DNA of 63,620 nucleotides from Acidobacteriota bacterium (GCA_016184455.1 JACPCS010000108.1:1-63620); one strand, 5' to 3'. Shown: positions 24,910-34,431, counted from the first letter of the stretch. The notes: a model not told the origin generated them from the letters alone. Translations and numbers: made by a program.

Positions 24910-26928
24910 GTGGCGTCGCGTGTGGCACCGTGCGGGACCTGGGCGTCGCCGCTTTCGGCGGCCGGTGTCGCGGCCGGGCGGCTGCGGCTGAGCGCCGTGC
25001 AGATTGACGGGAGCGATATCTACTGGGTCGAGGGCCGGCCGCACGAGGCGGGGCGCTACGGGCTCGTTCGCCGGCGCGCCGACGGGCTCGTCGAGGAGGT
25101 CGTTCCTCCTGGCTTCAACGTCCGCACGCGCGTCCACGAGTACGGCGGCGGCGCCTGCCTGGTCGCGGACGGCGTGGTCTACGCCGTCAACTTTGCCGAT
25201 CAGCGCGTGTATCGCGTGGGCGCGCCTGGTGTCGTGGAGCCGCTGACGCCGGCAGGCGCCAGCGCGCAAAGCGCGCCAGAAGACGCTGTCAACCAGCCAG
25301 GGGCTTCGCGCGGTGCTGCGGGCGGAGCACCTGGCTGGTTCTATGCCGACTTCGACATCGATCGTCGCCGGCGTCATCTCGTCTGCGTACGCGAGGACCA
25401 TACGCAGGAGGGGCGGGAGCCGGTCAATACGATCGTCAGCATCGCACTCGACGGCGACCCGCTGAGCCCGGCCCAGGTCCTCGCCTCGGGTTGCGACTTC
25501 TATTCCTCGCCGCGTCTCGGTCCGGACGGATCGACGCTCGCCTGGCTGTCCTGGCGGCATCCGCTGATGCCATGGGACGGCACCGAGCTCTGGGTCGCCG
25601 ACAGAGACGACGCGGGCGCGCTCGTCCACGCGCGGAAGGTTGCGGGCGGCGACCGTGAATCGATCTGCCAACCCGGCTGGTCACCAGACGGAACGTTGTA
25701 CTTCGTGAGCGATCGCGATGGGTGGTGGAAACTCTATCGTTCGGATCGTTCTATCGAACCCGTCATCGTCAATGCGCCGCCTGACGCGGAATTCGGACGG
25801 CCGGAATGGATCCTCGGCACCGCGACGTGGCGCTTCGCGGAGCCGTCGCGGCTCGTGGTGTCCTATACGCAACGCGGACGATGGCGGCTGGGCCTCGTCG
25901 AGCTTCCCAGTGGCCGTCTGAGCGAGCTCGCGCCCGACGTGCAGCCGGACGAGTGGCTCGCCACGACGCCGCAGCACGTCGTGCTGGTCGCCGGCTTCGA
26001 CGCCTCACCCGATGCCGTCGTTCGGGTCGACCTGGTCACTGGCGCGGTCGAGACCATCCGGGAGGCCTCGACGCTGCGGCTCGATCCGGGCGACGTGTCG
26101 ATCGCGGAACCGATCGAGTTCCCGACCGATGGGGACCGGACGGCACACGCGTTCTACTACGCGCCCCGCAACAAGGACTACGCGCCACCGCCGGGTCAGG
26201 CGCCGCCGCTCATCGTCATCAGCCACGGCGGACCGACGTCCGCCGCGCACCCGACGTTCGATCTGCACGTCCAGTTCTGGACGGGCCGCGGGTTCGCGGT
26301 TGTCGACGTGAACTACGGCGGCAGCTCCGGCTACGGCCGCGCGTATCGCGAGCGGCTGAACGGCCAGTGGGGCGTCGTCGACGTCGCCGACGTGATCAAC
26401 GCCGCGCGATTCCTGAGCGCCGGCGGCCGCGCGGATCCCGATCGGTTGATCATCCGCGGCGGCAGCGCCGGCGGCTACACCACGCTCGCGGCACTGACGT
26501 TCCATCCCGGTGTGTTCAGGGCAGGCGCCAGCTACTACGGCGTCAGCGATCTCGAGGTGCTGGAGCTCGACACACACAAGTTCGAATCGCGGTATTCACA
26601 CAGCCTCATCGGACCGTACCCCGACCGGAAGGCGCTCTATCGTGCGCGGTCGCCGATTCATGCGATCGACCGGCTCGCCTGTCCGCTGATCCTGCTTCAG
26701 GGGCTCGAGGACAAAGTGGTGCCGCCGAACCAGTCGCAGATGATGGCCGACGCCGTTCGCGCGAAAGGACTGCCGGTCGCCTACCTGGCCTTCGACGGCG
26801 AGCAGCACGGCTTCCGCAAGGCGGAGACGATCCAGCGTTGCCTCGAGGCCGAGCTGTATTTCTACGGGAAGGTGTTCGGGTTCATGCCAGCCGATCGCAT
26901 GGACCCCGTGCGCATCGACAACCTGTAA
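24910..26928 (+). CDS. S9 family peptidase (acylaminoacyl/dipeptidyl peptidase type)
   Basis: This 672-residue serine peptidase has an N-terminal beta-propeller (about 20-400) and a C-terminal alpha/beta hydrolase. The nucleophile is in RGGSAGGYTTL, the Asp in GLEDKVVPPNQ and the His in GEQHGFRKAET; VISHGGPTSAAHP is the oxyanion region. No signal peptide is visible, so it may be cytosolic. Residues about 115-145 (after TPAGA) are encoded by a hairpin-rich segment (25291-25340) rich in Ala/Gly/Ser that looks inserted into a propeller blade without breaking the frame. The start is GTG at 24910. Confidence 0.87.
   Translation: MASRVAPCGTWASPLSAAGVAAGRLRLSAVQIDGSDIYWVEGRPHEAGRYGLVRRRADGLVEEVVPPGFNVRTRVHEYGGGACLVADGVVYAVNFADQRVYRVGAPGVVEPLTPAGASAQSAPEDAVNQPGASRGAAGGAPGWFYADFDIDRRRRHLVCVREDHTQEGREPVNTIVSIALDGDPLSPAQVLASGCDFYSSPRLGPDGSTLAWLSWRHPLMPWDGTELWVADRDDAGALVHARKVAGGDRESICQPGWSPDGTLYFVSDRDGWWKLYRSDRSIEPVIVNAPPDAEFGRPEWILGTATWRFAEPSRLVVSYTQRGRWRLGLVELPSGRLSELAPDVQPDEWLATTPQHVVLVAGFDASPDAVVRVDLVTGAVETIREASTLRLDPGDVSIAEPIEFPTDGDRTAHAFYYAPRNKDYAPPPGQAPPLIVISHGGPTSAAHPTFDLHVQFWTGRGFAVVDVNYGGSSGYGRAYRERLNGQWGVVDVADVINAARFLSAGGRADPDRLIIRGGSAGGYTTLAALTFHPGVFRAGASYYGVSDLEVLELDTHKFESRYSHSLIGPYPDRKALYRARSPIHAIDRLACPLILLQGLEDKVVPPNQSQMMADAVRAKGLPVAYLAFDGEQHGFRKAETIQRCLEAELYFYGKVFGFMPADRMDPVRIDNL
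25291..25340 (+). repeat. In-frame inverted repeat within the S9 peptidase gene
   Basis: AACCAGCCAGG at 25291-25301 and its exact inverse CCTGGCTGGTT at 25330-25340 frame a GC-rich 28-base loop. The translated insert (NQPGASRGAAGGAPGW) breaks the propeller pattern but keeps the frame. Confidence 0.6.
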
Positions 26929-26966
26929 CGACCCCGTGTTAGCATGCGCGCGGAAGGACGACTCTC

Positions 26967-28628
26967 ATGCGAAGACTTGTCTGCCTCTCGCTGGCGATTG
27001 TGGCCGTGGCGGCCGTGCGTCAGGTGGCCACCGAGGAGCGGATCGACCACGACGTCTACTGGAAGATCCGCCAGGAGGCGACCAACAACTCCAAGATTCT
27101 CGAGACGCTGCACGTCCTCACCGACGTCTACGGTCCGCGGCTGACGGGATCGCCGAACCTCAAGGCGGCGGGGGAGTGGGCGGTTCGGCAGCTGGAGGGC
27201 TGGGGTCTGCGGAACGGGCATCTGGAGCCGTGGGATTTCGGCGCCGCGTACGGACGAGGCGGCTGGACGAATGACCGTCTCGCGGTGCACATCGTGTCGC
27301 CCCTCAAAGACGCCCTGGTGGTCGAAGCGCTTGCCTGGACGCCGGGCACGAACGGGCCGGTGCGGGCGGCGGCCATGGCGCTCACGCTTCCGGAGCGTCC
27401 AACCAGGGAGGCGCTGACCGCCGCGTTGGATCGGGTGAGGGACGCCGTCCGCGGCAAGATCGTGCTGGTCGGCCGGCCGCAGCCGGTGCTCGTCACGTTC
27501 AACCCGCAGGCGCTGCGCCGCGAGGACCAGGACGTGCTGAACCAGCTGAATGCGCCGCCCGCCCAGCCGCAGAATCAGCAGAACAACCAGAACCAGAATC
27601 AGAACCGGCCGGATCCGCCGCCGCTCACGAATGCGCAGATCCAACAGCAGCTGAACGAGTTCCTGGTCGAGAGCGGCGCGCTGGTCCGGTTGAACGACGC
27701 CGGTCGCGATCACGGCCAGATTCGCGCGTTCGGCGCCGGCAACGGCAACACGGCCGCGCAGGGGAAGGTGCTCCCGCCGACCGTCGTCATGCGCAACGAA
27801 GATTACGGCCGCATCTGGCGGCTGCTGGCGGACGGCCGCACGGTCGAGCTCGACGTCGACATCGTCAACACCACGTATCCGGAAGGGCGCACCGCGTACA
27901 ACGCGATCGCCGAGATTCCCGGCACCGACAAGGCCGACGAAGTGGTGATGCTCGGCGGCCATCTCGACTCGTGGCACGCCGGCACCGGCGCGACCGACAA
28001 CGCGATCGGCTGTGCGGTCACCATGGAGGCTGTCCGGGTGCTGAGCGCGCTCGGCGTGCGAGGGCGGCGGACCATTCGCATCGCGTTGTGGAGCGGGGAA
28101 GAACAGGGCCTGCTCGGCTCGCAGGCGTACGTGCGCGAGCACTTCGGGACGTTCGAAGACCCAAAGCCCGCGCACGCGACGTTCGCCGGCTACGTGAACA
28201 TCGACACCGGCACCGGCCGCGCGCGCGCGATGACGGTCTTCGGGCCGGCCGCGGCGGGGGCGGTGCTGAAGGAGATCCTCGCGCCGCTCAAGGATCTCGG
28301 CGTCCTCGGCGCGACGACGACACGGAGCCGGCAGCGGGGCGGCACCGATCACACCTCGTTCAACGAGGCCGGGCTGCCCGGCATCAACGTCCTGCAGGAC
28401 CCCATCCAGTACCAGTCGTATACCTGGCATACGAACCTCGACACCTACGAACGGATCGTCGAAGATGATGTCAAGAAATCGGCGATCGCGATTGCGGCGG
28501 CCGTGTATCACCTGGCGATGCGCGACGAGCCGCTGCCGCGGTTCACGGCTGATGAGATGCCGCGGCGTCCTCAGCAGCAGCCGCCGCCTGCCGCGCCGGC
28601 GCCGACCGTCCAGACAGGAGCGAGGTAA
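26967..28628 (+). CDS. M28 family metallopeptidase, exported
   Basis: A 553-residue zinc aminopeptidase. After a short signal (to about residue 18) comes a protease-associated-like region, then the M28 core: [21 protein letters not shown] (first His, Asp), [13 protein letters not shown] (catalytic Glu and ligand), YVNIDTG and [12 protein letters not shown], with the late TWHTNLDT His. A low-complexity stretch rich in Gln and Asn lies near residues 195-215 ([12 protein letters not shown]) and the C-terminus is Pro/Ala rich. It should cleave N-terminal residues from peptides outside the cytoplasm. It is followed after two bases by a DUF411 gene. Confidence 0.87.
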   Translation: MRRLVCLSLAIVAVAAVRQVATEERIDHDVYWKIRQEATNNSKILETLHVLTDVYGPRLTGSPNLKAAGEWAVRQLEGWGLRNGHLEPWDFGAAYGRGGWTNDRLAVHIVSPLKDALVVEALAWTPGTNGPVRAAAMALTLPERPTREALTAALDRVRDAVRGKIVLVGRPQPVLVTFNPQALRREDQDVLNQLNAPPAQPQNQQNNQNQNQNRPDPPPLTNAQIQQQLNEFLVESGALVRLNDAGRDHGQIRAFGAGNGNTAAQGKVLPPTVVMRNEDYGRIWRLLADGRTVELDVDIVNTTYPEGRTAYNAIAEIPGTDKADEVVMLGGHLDSWHAGTGATDNAIGCAVTMEAVRVLSALGVRGRRTIRIALWSGEEQGLLGSQAYVREHFGTFEDPKPAHATFAGYVNIDTGTGRARAMTVFGPAAAGAVLKEILAPLKDLGVLGATTTRSRQRGGTDHTSFNEAGLPGINVLQDPIQYQSYTWHTNLDTYERIVEDDVKKSAIAIAAAVYHLAMRDEPLPRFTADEMPRRPQQQPPPAAPAPTVQTGAR

Positions 28629-28630
28629 TC

Positions 28631-29083
28631 ATGAGAAGTCGCATCATGGCCGCGGCCCTTGCCGCCGCACTGGTGAGCACGGGCGGATCGGCGCTCGCGC
28701 AGCGCCAGGGTGCCGTCGTGCAGGTCTACAAGTCGCCGACGTGCGGCTGCTGCGCGAACTGGGTGAAGCATCTGCAGCAGCACGGCTTCACCGCGCAGGT
28801 CACTGAGACCGAGGACGTCGGCGCGATCAAGCAACAGCGCGGCGTTCCGCCCAAGGCGCAGTCGTGCCATACCGCGATTGTGGGCGGCTACGTGATCGAG
28901 GGGCACGTCCCCGCGGCTGACATCCAGCGGCTCCTCAAGGAGAAGCCGGCCATCGTCGGGCTCGCGGTTCCGGGCATGCCGATCGGGTCGCCGGGCATGG
29001 AAGTGCCGAACGTGGCACCGCAGAAGTACGACGTGGTCGCGTTCGACAAACAGGGCCAGCTGAAGGTCTTCGCGTCGCACTGA
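28631..29083 (+). CDS. DUF411 metal-binding protein, exported
   Basis: A 150-residue secreted protein with a signal peptide ending near SALAQ (residue 23). It carries the family marks KSPTCGCCANWVKH (Cys trio near 38-41), QSCHTAIVGGYVIEGHVP and GLAVPGMPIGSPGME. DUF411 proteins have a thioredoxin-like fold and are linked to copper handling in some bacteria. It lies just downstream of the M28 peptidase and may be cotranscribed. Family firm; metal identity inferred. Confidence 0.85.
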   Translation: MRSRIMAAALAAALVSTGGSALAQRQGAVVQVYKSPTCGCCANWVKHLQQHGFTAQVTETEDVGAIKQQRGVPPKAQSCHTAIVGGYVIEGHVPAADIQRLLKEKPAIVGLAVPGMPIGSPGMEVPNVAPQKYDVVAFDKQGQLKVFASH

Positions 29084-29085
29084 TC

Positions 29086-29163
29086 CTAGCCGGTAGCTGG
29101 TAGGCGGTGGCTGGTAGCAGGAACCAGGAACCAGCTACCGACTACCGGCTACCGACTACCAAC
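29086..29163. repeat. Hairpin array of GGTAGC units
   Basis: Direct units (CCGGTAGCTGGTAGGCGGT), a CAGGAACCAGGAACCAG spacer, then inverted units (CTACCGACTACCGGCTACC). It lies immediately upstream of the membrane gene 29181-29765, and an array in the opposite orientation lies at that gene's 3' end. Confidence 0.85.
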
Positions 29164-29180
29164 TGAACTCGGGAGGGCGC

Positions 29181-29765
29181 ATGGTCGCATTGACGTCTCT
29201 GTGGCTTCCCATCCTCGTGTCGGCGGTGCTCGTCTTCGTGGCGAGCTCGCTCATTCACATGGTGCTCGCGTATCACCGGGCGGACTACGGCAAGGCGCCG
29301 TCCGAGGATGCGGTGATGGACGCGTTGCGGTCGTTCAACATTCCGCCCGGCGACTATCTGTTGCCATGCGCCGAGTCGCCGGCAGCGGCGCGCTCGCCCG
29401 AGATGGTCGCCAAGCGCCGCAAGGGTCCCGTCGTGGTGATGACCGTCTTCCCGCCCGGGGAGATGCAAATGGGGCCGCGGCTGATCCAGTGGTTCCTGTT
29501 TGCGGCGATCGTCGGCCTGTGTGCCGGCTACGTGGCGAGCCGTGTGCTTCCACCCGGCACGCCGTACATGGAAGTGTTCCAGATCACCTCCACGGTGGCG
29601 TTCGTCGGCTACGCGCTCGCGCTCTGGGAGCTGACGATCTGGTACAACCGCTCGCTGGGGACGACCATCCGATCCACGATCGACGGCCTGATCTACGGCC
29701 TGCTGACGGGCGGCGCGTTCGGCTGGCTGTGGCCGGGCACCCAGTCGGTAGTCGGTAGCTGGTAG
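29181..29765 (+). CDS. Conserved membrane protein of unknown function
   Basis: This 194-residue protein is not one I can name. It has about four hydrophobic helices (7-30, 101-122, 133-152 and 166-185). A cytoplasmic loop at about 30-90 contains IPPGDYLLPC and a basic RKGPVVVMTVFPPG motif. A Shine-Dalgarno (CTCGGGAGGG) precedes ATG 29181. The final codons (SVVGSW) and stop come from the inverted repeat array at its 3' end, so its native end may be altered. It is bracketed by the two arrays 29086-29163 and 29750-29795. Confidence 0.7.
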   Translation: MVALTSLWLPILVSAVLVFVASSLIHMVLAYHRADYGKAPSEDAVMDALRSFNIPPGDYLLPCAESPAAARSPEMVAKRRKGPVVVMTVFPPGEMQMGPRLIQWFLFAAIVGLCAGYVASRVLPPGTPYMEVFQITSTVAFVGYALALWELTIWYNRSLGTTIRSTIDGLIYGLLTGGAFGWLWPGTQSVVGSW

Positions 29766-29795
29766 CCGGTAGCCCAAAGCCCAAAGCCCAAAGTC
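29750..29795. repeat. Short hairpin-type array ending in CCCAAAG units
   Basis: GGTAGTCGGTAGCTGGTAGC-type units, inverted relative to the tail of the array at 29086-29163, then three CCCAAAG units. It forms the 3' end of the membrane gene and lies directly before the YciI gene's start. Confidence 0.75.
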
Positions 29796-29797
29796 CC

Positions 29798-30094
29798 ATG
29801 CATTACCTGCTCTTCTACGAGGTGGTGGACGACTACGTGAACCGGCGCGCGAGGTTCCGAGCCGCCCATCTGGCGCTGGCGCGCGGGGCCGTGGCCCGCG
29901 GCGATCTCGTGCTGGGCGGCGCGTTCGCCAATCCGCCCGATGGCGCCGTTCTGCTCTTCCGCGGCACCTCGCCCGCGGTGGCGGAGGCCTTCGCGCGCGA
30001 GGATCCCTACGTGAAGAACGGACTCGTCACGCGCTGGTACGTCCGCGAGTGGACCACCGTGGTGGGAGAGCTGGCCGAGCCCCCCATTCTCTGA
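29798..30094 (+). CDS. YciI-like small protein
   Basis: A 98-residue protein with the YciI ferredoxin-like fold: MHYLLFYEVVDDYVNRRARF at the start, an FRAAHLALA helix that carries the conserved His, and DPYVKNGLVTRWYVREW at the end, which holds the family's Asp. These proteins are small dimeric enzymes or folds of unclear function. Its ATG follows three bases after the repeat array. The gap to 30230 shows no gene I trust. Confidence 0.8.
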   Translation: MHYLLFYEVVDDYVNRRARFRAAHLALARGAVARGDLVLGGAFANPPDGAVLLFRGTSPAVAEAFAREDPYVKNGLVTRWYVREWTTVVGELAEPPIL

Positions 30095-30230
30095 TTGCAT
30101 TCCCACTATTGACGTGCGCGACCTCACCGCACCGGACGGCTCAGCGTGCACGTTCGAGGACCGGATGATGGTACGCTCGCGCGTGCTGCCGCGGCTGCGC
30201 CTGAGGCCGGCCGACGTGTTCGACGACGCC

Positions 30231-32270
30231 CTACCGCTTCACGCCTGAGAACTCCAGCATCTGCGTCGTCAAATCCATGGGGTACGAGATCGTCACGTCC
30301 GTGATCCGCCCCTCCGCGCCGACGGCCGGCGTGAGCGTCGGCATCACGAAGCCGGTGTACGAGGGCAGGTTGAGCGCATCGACGCGCTTCACCACTTCAT
30401 CCCGGACCTTCGGGTCGAAGTGGATTCCATACGCGTCAAACAGCCTTGCCGCCGCAGCGGCGTCACCCTCCGACTTGATGCGCTGCACCTCGCCGAGCAG
30501 CCGGCCCACGCCCTCGCGGAACGCCGAGGGATCGACCATCACGAGGTACTGCTGGCCGTCGCGGGTTCGCTCTTCGATCGCCTTGGTATTCGCCATCAGC
30601 CAGCGGACGATCATCTGGCGATTGCGCATGTGATCTTCCGCGATGGTGGTCCCTTCGCGGACGCGCCGGAGCTGGACGAGCGCGTTGCGCGTGTACGCCT
30701 CGTATTCCGCGCGGAGGATCGCGTCGTGATCCGCAGCCGGCACGATGCCCAGCTCGACCATCTTCGGATCGGCCAGGAAGTAGAGCGCCACGAGATCCGC
30801 GCGACCTTCTTCGAGCGCCGAGAAGTGCTCCTTGATCAGCTCCTGCGGTGTGCCCGCCCGCCCCGCCTTCTGCCGTCCGGAGGCGTGTCCCAGCACTTCG
30901 TGGAGGTCGGTATGCAGCTCGCCGGCGACCGCTCCGTACTTCTCGCCGCGCTCGGCTTCCTCGCGCGTCCACGAGAACTCGCCTCGCATCGACCCCGGCG
31001 TCGACTTGTCATAGGCCTCATTGACGTTCGACAGGGAAATCGACTTGCTCCCGTACTGCTCGCGGATGCGCTGATCGTTCGGCAGGTTGATCCCCACAGG
31101 GGTGACCGGTCCGGCATCGCCGGTCTCGACGACGACGTCGATCGCGTTGGCGATGATGCCGGTCACACTCGGCTTGCGATACGCCGGAGTGATCGGCATC
31201 CGGTCTTCGAACCATTGCGCATTGGCGGCGAGCGTGCGGATCCGCGCCGTCTTTTCCTGGTTGACGTAGAAGACCAGCGCTTCCCAGGATCCCTTGATGC
31301 CGCGCGGATCCATGTAGACCTCGATGAACCCGTTGATCGTGTCGACGGGCGAGTTGCGATCCTGCACCCAGGCAATGTCGTACTTGACGCGGTCGGCGTC
31401 TTCGCCGGTGCGATACCACTGGACGAGCGCGCGCAGCGCGTTGGCCATCGGTTCGGTGGCAAACGGCAGGGCCGCCTCGAGGTGACGCACGATGTTGGCG
31501 ATCTGCGATCCGTACTGGCCGTCGATGCGGTAGACCTCCTCGACGAGGCGTCCATCACGCTTCACCAGCCGCGAATTCAGCCCGTACTTTTCCGTGAAGC
31601 CTTGGAGGTCCGCGAGGCCGACGCCGAAGTAGAGATTGTTTGCACTCGCCGTGAGGATGTCCTTGCCCGGCGGCGGGGTCTTGTTCGTGACAATCGGGTC
31701 GACCTCCGGGTCGAAGAACATCGCACCGAGCCGCGTCAGCATCGCGTCGAGCGATTCGCCCGGGCGCGTCGTGAACGTGGCCCCCGATGCGGCGGCCGCC
31801 CTGGCCGCGGCGGTGAGCTGCCCCGGCGTCAGCCTCAGGACGAACTTGCGCGCGGTGAGGTTGTTGTACGGACCGTTGTTGATCCAGAAGAGCTTCGTGT
31901 ACCGCTGGATCGCGGCGAGCGCCGCGCCGTCGACGCCCTGCGGATGCGTCACGATCTGCTCGAGGACGGCCCGCATCTCGAGCGCGTCGCGGTGCTTCTG
32001 ATCGACGAAGATGTCGCGGCCGGCGAGCGCCGCCTGATAGAGGTGCCACACGAGCGTCTTCTCGCGGAGCGGCAGCGCCGCGAAGCCGTCGGCGTACAAC
32101 TGGACGACGGCCGCGTCGTCGACGCGCTCGAGGAGGTACCGGCGCTCGGTGCCGGCCCGTGCGGCGCCGGCCGTTCCGCTCGAGGGCGGCGACGACGCGT
32201 CCTGTCGCGGCGCATTCGAGCAGCCGACCGCGATGAGGGCAGCAGCGAACCAGCAGCATCGGCGAAGCAT
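30231..32270 (-). CDS. M49 (dipeptidyl-peptidase III) family lipoprotein
   Basis: A 679-residue zinc metallopeptidase. The signature HEVLGH (HExxxH) lies in HTDLHEVLGHASGRQ, and the third ligand in ALEEGRADLVAL. Family segments EFSWTREEAERGE and the LTPGQ to LARAAAASG region agree. The start is ATG 32270, because the chain then begins MLRRCCWFAAALIAVGCSN, a lipoprotein signal with lipobox (C17), followed by an Ala/Ser linker. Thus it is probably a lipid-anchored periplasmic dipeptidyl-peptidase or related hydrolase. It is divergent from the histidine-kinase fossil at 32302. Confidence 0.85.
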   Translation of the reverse strand: MLRRCCWFAAALIAVGCSNAPRQDASSPPSSGTAGAARAGTERRYLLERVDDAAVVQLYADGFAALPLREKTLVWHLYQAALAGRDIFVDQKHRDALEMRAVLEQIVTHPQGVDGAALAAIQRYTKLFWINNGPYNNLTARKFVLRLTPGQLTAAARAAAASGATFTTRPGESLDAMLTRLGAMFFDPEVDPIVTNKTPPPGKDILTASANNLYFGVGLADLQGFTEKYGLNSRLVKRDGRLVEEVYRIDGQYGSQIANIVRHLEAALPFATEPMANALRALVQWYRTGEDADRVKYDIAWVQDRNSPVDTINGFIEVYMDPRGIKGSWEALVFYVNQEKTARIRTLAANAQWFEDRMPITPAYRKPSVTGIIANAIDVVVETGDAGPVTPVGINLPNDQRIREQYGSKSISLSNVNEAYDKSTPGSMRGEFSWTREEAERGEKYGAVAGELHTDLHEVLGHASGRQKAGRAGTPQELIKEHFSALEEGRADLVALYFLADPKMVELGIVPAADHDAILRAEYEAYTRNALVQLRRVREGTTIAEDHMRNRQMIVRWLMANTKAIEERTRDGQQYLVMVDPSAFREGVGRLLGEVQRIKSEGDAAAAARLFDAYGIHFDPKVRDEVVKRVDALNLPSYTGFVMPTLTPAVGAEGRITDVTISYPMDLTTQMLEFSGVKR

Positions 32271-32301
32271 GCCCTCAATGTAACGTAAGATCCCGCGCGT
32301 C

Positions 32302-32451
32302 ATGGCTGAGCCGCCATCGCGGCGGCTGCTCGGCCTGGCCATCGCCAAGCGGATCGTCGAGCTGCACGGCGGCACGATCAGCGCCGCCAACCGTCCGGAG
32401 GGCGGCGCGCTGTTCACGATCGCGCTGCCGGTCGATGCGGTCGCGTCGTAA
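32302..32451 (+). pseudogene. Histidine kinase C-terminal fragment (fossil)
   Basis: Fifty codons from ATG 32302 to TAA 32449-32451. Residues from about 9 read [18 protein letters not shown], then [13 protein letters not shown]. This is the G2 box and final strands of a histidine-kinase ATPase domain (usual form [16 protein letters not shown]). Nothing upstream encodes the rest of a kinase, because the M49 gene begins 32 bases away on the other strand. I infer the tail of a deleted sensor kinase. Confidence 0.75.
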
Positions 32452-32497
32452 CCGCGCGGGTGGCGTCGGCTCGCGGCACGCGGTACGATATCGCGTC

Positions 32498-33319
32498 ATG
32501 CGCATCTGGCTGACGGCGGCGTCGTTCGTGCTTGCGGCAGCCGCAGCGGCGTTTGCGCAATTCGATTTCTTCCGGGGCGACGGCTTCTACGGCCCGCGCT
32601 TTCCGCCGGCCATGCGGACGGACCGTGCGTTCTCGTTCTGCCGCATCCTGTACACCAGCGTGCGGCGCGAGCCGGCGGGCGGCGGCTGGCGCACCGACTA
32701 CCCCTACGGCGAGATCAACCTGATGATCCGCCTGTCGGAGCTCACGAAAACCCCGGTGCCGTTCGAGGGCGAGCGGCAGCCGGCGCATTACGTCGTCCGG
32801 CTCACGAGCGACGCGCTCTTCGACTGTCCGTTCACGATGGCGTCCGACGTCGGGACGATCGGGTTGAGCCAGGCGGAGGCGGCGCAGCTCCGGCTGTATC
32901 TGCTCAAGGGCGGCTTCCTCTGGGTAGACGACTTCTGGGGCACACGCGCCTGGGAGCAGTGGTCGCGCGAGATCGCCAAGGTCCTTCCCCCGACGGAATA
33001 CCCGATCGAGGACGTGCCGCTCGACGACCCGATCTTCAGCAGCCAGTTCGTGGTGACCGAGATCCCCCAGATCACCAACATCGGCTTCTGGCGCCGCTCC
33101 GGCGGGCGGGAGACCTCCGAGCGCGGCGCCGACAGCCGCGAGGCGCATTTTCGCGCGATTCGCGACGACCATGGGCGCATCATGGTCGCGATGACGCACA
33201 ACACCGACGTCGCCGATTCCTGGGAGCGCGAGGGCGAGGACCCGGGATTCTTCTACCAGTTCTCGCCCGACGGCTACGCGCTCGGGATCAACGTGCTCCT
33301 GTACGCGATGACGCACTAA
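32498..33319 (+). CDS. DUF4159 protein, exported (copy A)
   Basis: A 273-residue protein with a signal peptide (cleavage near AAFAQ, residue 21). The mature part is a DUF4159 domain: SFCRILYTSVRRE, WRTDYPYGEINLMIRLSELT, RLYLLKGGFLWVDDFWG, HNTDVADSWEREGED and a last INVLLYAMTH. The ATG at 32498 gives the signal; a longer frame adds basic residues. It is a close paralogue of the gene at 45599-46426, and the two share a Cys pair (FCR and DCP). DUF4159 resembles glutamine-amidotransferase-like domains and recurs next to MoxR operons; its job is unknown. Confidence 0.85.
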   Translation: MRIWLTAASFVLAAAAAAFAQFDFFRGDGFYGPRFPPAMRTDRAFSFCRILYTSVRREPAGGGWRTDYPYGEINLMIRLSELTKTPVPFEGERQPAHYVVRLTSDALFDCPFTMASDVGTIGLSQAEAAQLRLYLLKGGFLWVDDFWGTRAWEQWSREIAKVLPPTEYPIEDVPLDDPIFSSQFVVTEIPQITNIGFWRRSGGRETSERGADSREAHFRAIRDDHGRIMVAMTHNTDVADSWEREGEDPGFFYQFSPDGYALGINVLLYAMTH

Positions 33320-33330
33320 CCGCGAACCGC

Positions 33331-34431
33331 GTGAACGAGGCCGTTCAACATCGCCACCGCGTCATCTTCGTCGACCTCGCTCGCGCCGTGGCCGTCGTCC
33401 TCATGGTGGCGGGCCACACGTCGAGCGCGCTGCTCGCCGGCGAGTACCGGTCCGGACTCTGGTTCGAGGCCTGGACGTTTCAGCGCGGGCTCACCTCGGG
33501 GCTCTTCCTGCTGCTCTCCGGCTTCGCGTTCAGCCTCGCCACCACGCGACACTGGCCCTCGCACGTGCGGCTCTCCCCAGCGGTCTTCCGCCGCGCACGC
33601 CGCTTTCTGCTCTTCGTGCTGCTCGGCTACGCCCTGCACTTTCCGGTGCTGCCCGCCAGCGCCCTCGCCACGGCCACCGAGGCGCAGTGGCGATCGCTGC
33701 TTGCGGTGGACGTCCTGCAGCTGATCGGGATCACGCTGCTGGCGCTGCAGGCGCTCGTGTTGCTCCTCAAGTCGCGGCGTCTCTTCATGGTGGCCAACTT
33801 CGTCGTCGCGGCGGCGATCGTCGCGGCCGCGCCGGCGTTCTGGCGCGGCGAGTGGAGCGCCGGCCTGCCCCTGGCGCTCTCGGCGTATCTCTCGCCGTCG
33901 ACGGGATCGCAGTTCCCGCTGTTTCCGTGGGCCGCCTATGTCTTTGTGGGCGCCGGCGCCGGTCAGCTCTACGCACGGTGGGGCGCCGCGCACCTCGCGT
34001 ACTACGAGATCTGGGCCATGCTGCTGCCGGGCGTTGCGCTCGGCGCGGCCGGCTTCACGATCGGCGGCGGCAGCATCGCCTCGGACGTCGCGATCCGCAC
34101 CGGCGCGTGCCTGCTGGTATTAGCGGCGATTGCGCACGCGAGCCGCTCGCTCACGCAGCTGCCGCACGTGTTCGGCGCCGTCGCACAGGAATCGCTCGTC
34201 GTCTATTTCGTCCATCTCTGTGTGGTCTACGGCTCGATCTGGAACCCCGGCCTGGCCCGCTTCTATGGCGAGGCGCTGCCGCTTGCCGCCACCGTCGTCA
34301 CGGCGGCGGCCGTGGTTGGTGCCATGGTCGCGCTGGCGTGGCAGTGGAACCGTCTGAAGCACGCGCGTCCGGTCGCCGCACGGTGGGTGGCGCTCGCCAC
34401 GGGCGTCGTCCTGGTGGCCCGTTTGGTCTAG
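33331..34431 (+). CDS. Membrane acyltransferase-like protein (HGSNAT/DUF1624 type)
   Basis: This 366-residue polytopic protein has about ten hydrophobic segments. Its first segment reads VIFVDLARAVAVVLMVAGHT, resembling the start of heparan-alpha-glucosaminide acetyltransferase-like and related acyltransferases, with the DLAR and GH marks. LLLSGFAFSLA and QESLVVYFVHL are also typical. GTG 33331 follows the copy A stop by 11 bases. It may acylate an envelope glycan or lipid. Family assignment is moderate: the acyltransferase 3 family is the alternative. Confidence 0.65.
   Translation: MNEAVQHRHRVIFVDLARAVAVVLMVAGHTSSALLAGEYRSGLWFEAWTFQRGLTSGLFLLLSGFAFSLATTRHWPSHVRLSPAVFRRARRFLLFVLLGYALHFPVLPASALATATEAQWRSLLAVDVLQLIGITLLALQALVLLLKSRRLFMVANFVVAAAIVAAAPAFWRGEWSAGLPLALSAYLSPSTGSQFPLFPWAAYVFVGAGAGQLYARWGAAHLAYYEIWAMLLPGVALGAAGFTIGGGSIASDVAIRTGACLLVLAAIAHASRSLTQLPHVFGAVAQESLVVYFVHLCVVYGSIWNPGLARFYGEALPLAATVVTAAAVVGAMVALAWQWNRLKHARPVAARWVALATGVVLVARLV

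Noticed and set aside
30095..30248. Short + strand frame of about 45 codons after YciI
   Set aside because: No ribosome site, Arg/Ala-rich, and it overlaps the end of the M49 gene on the other strand.
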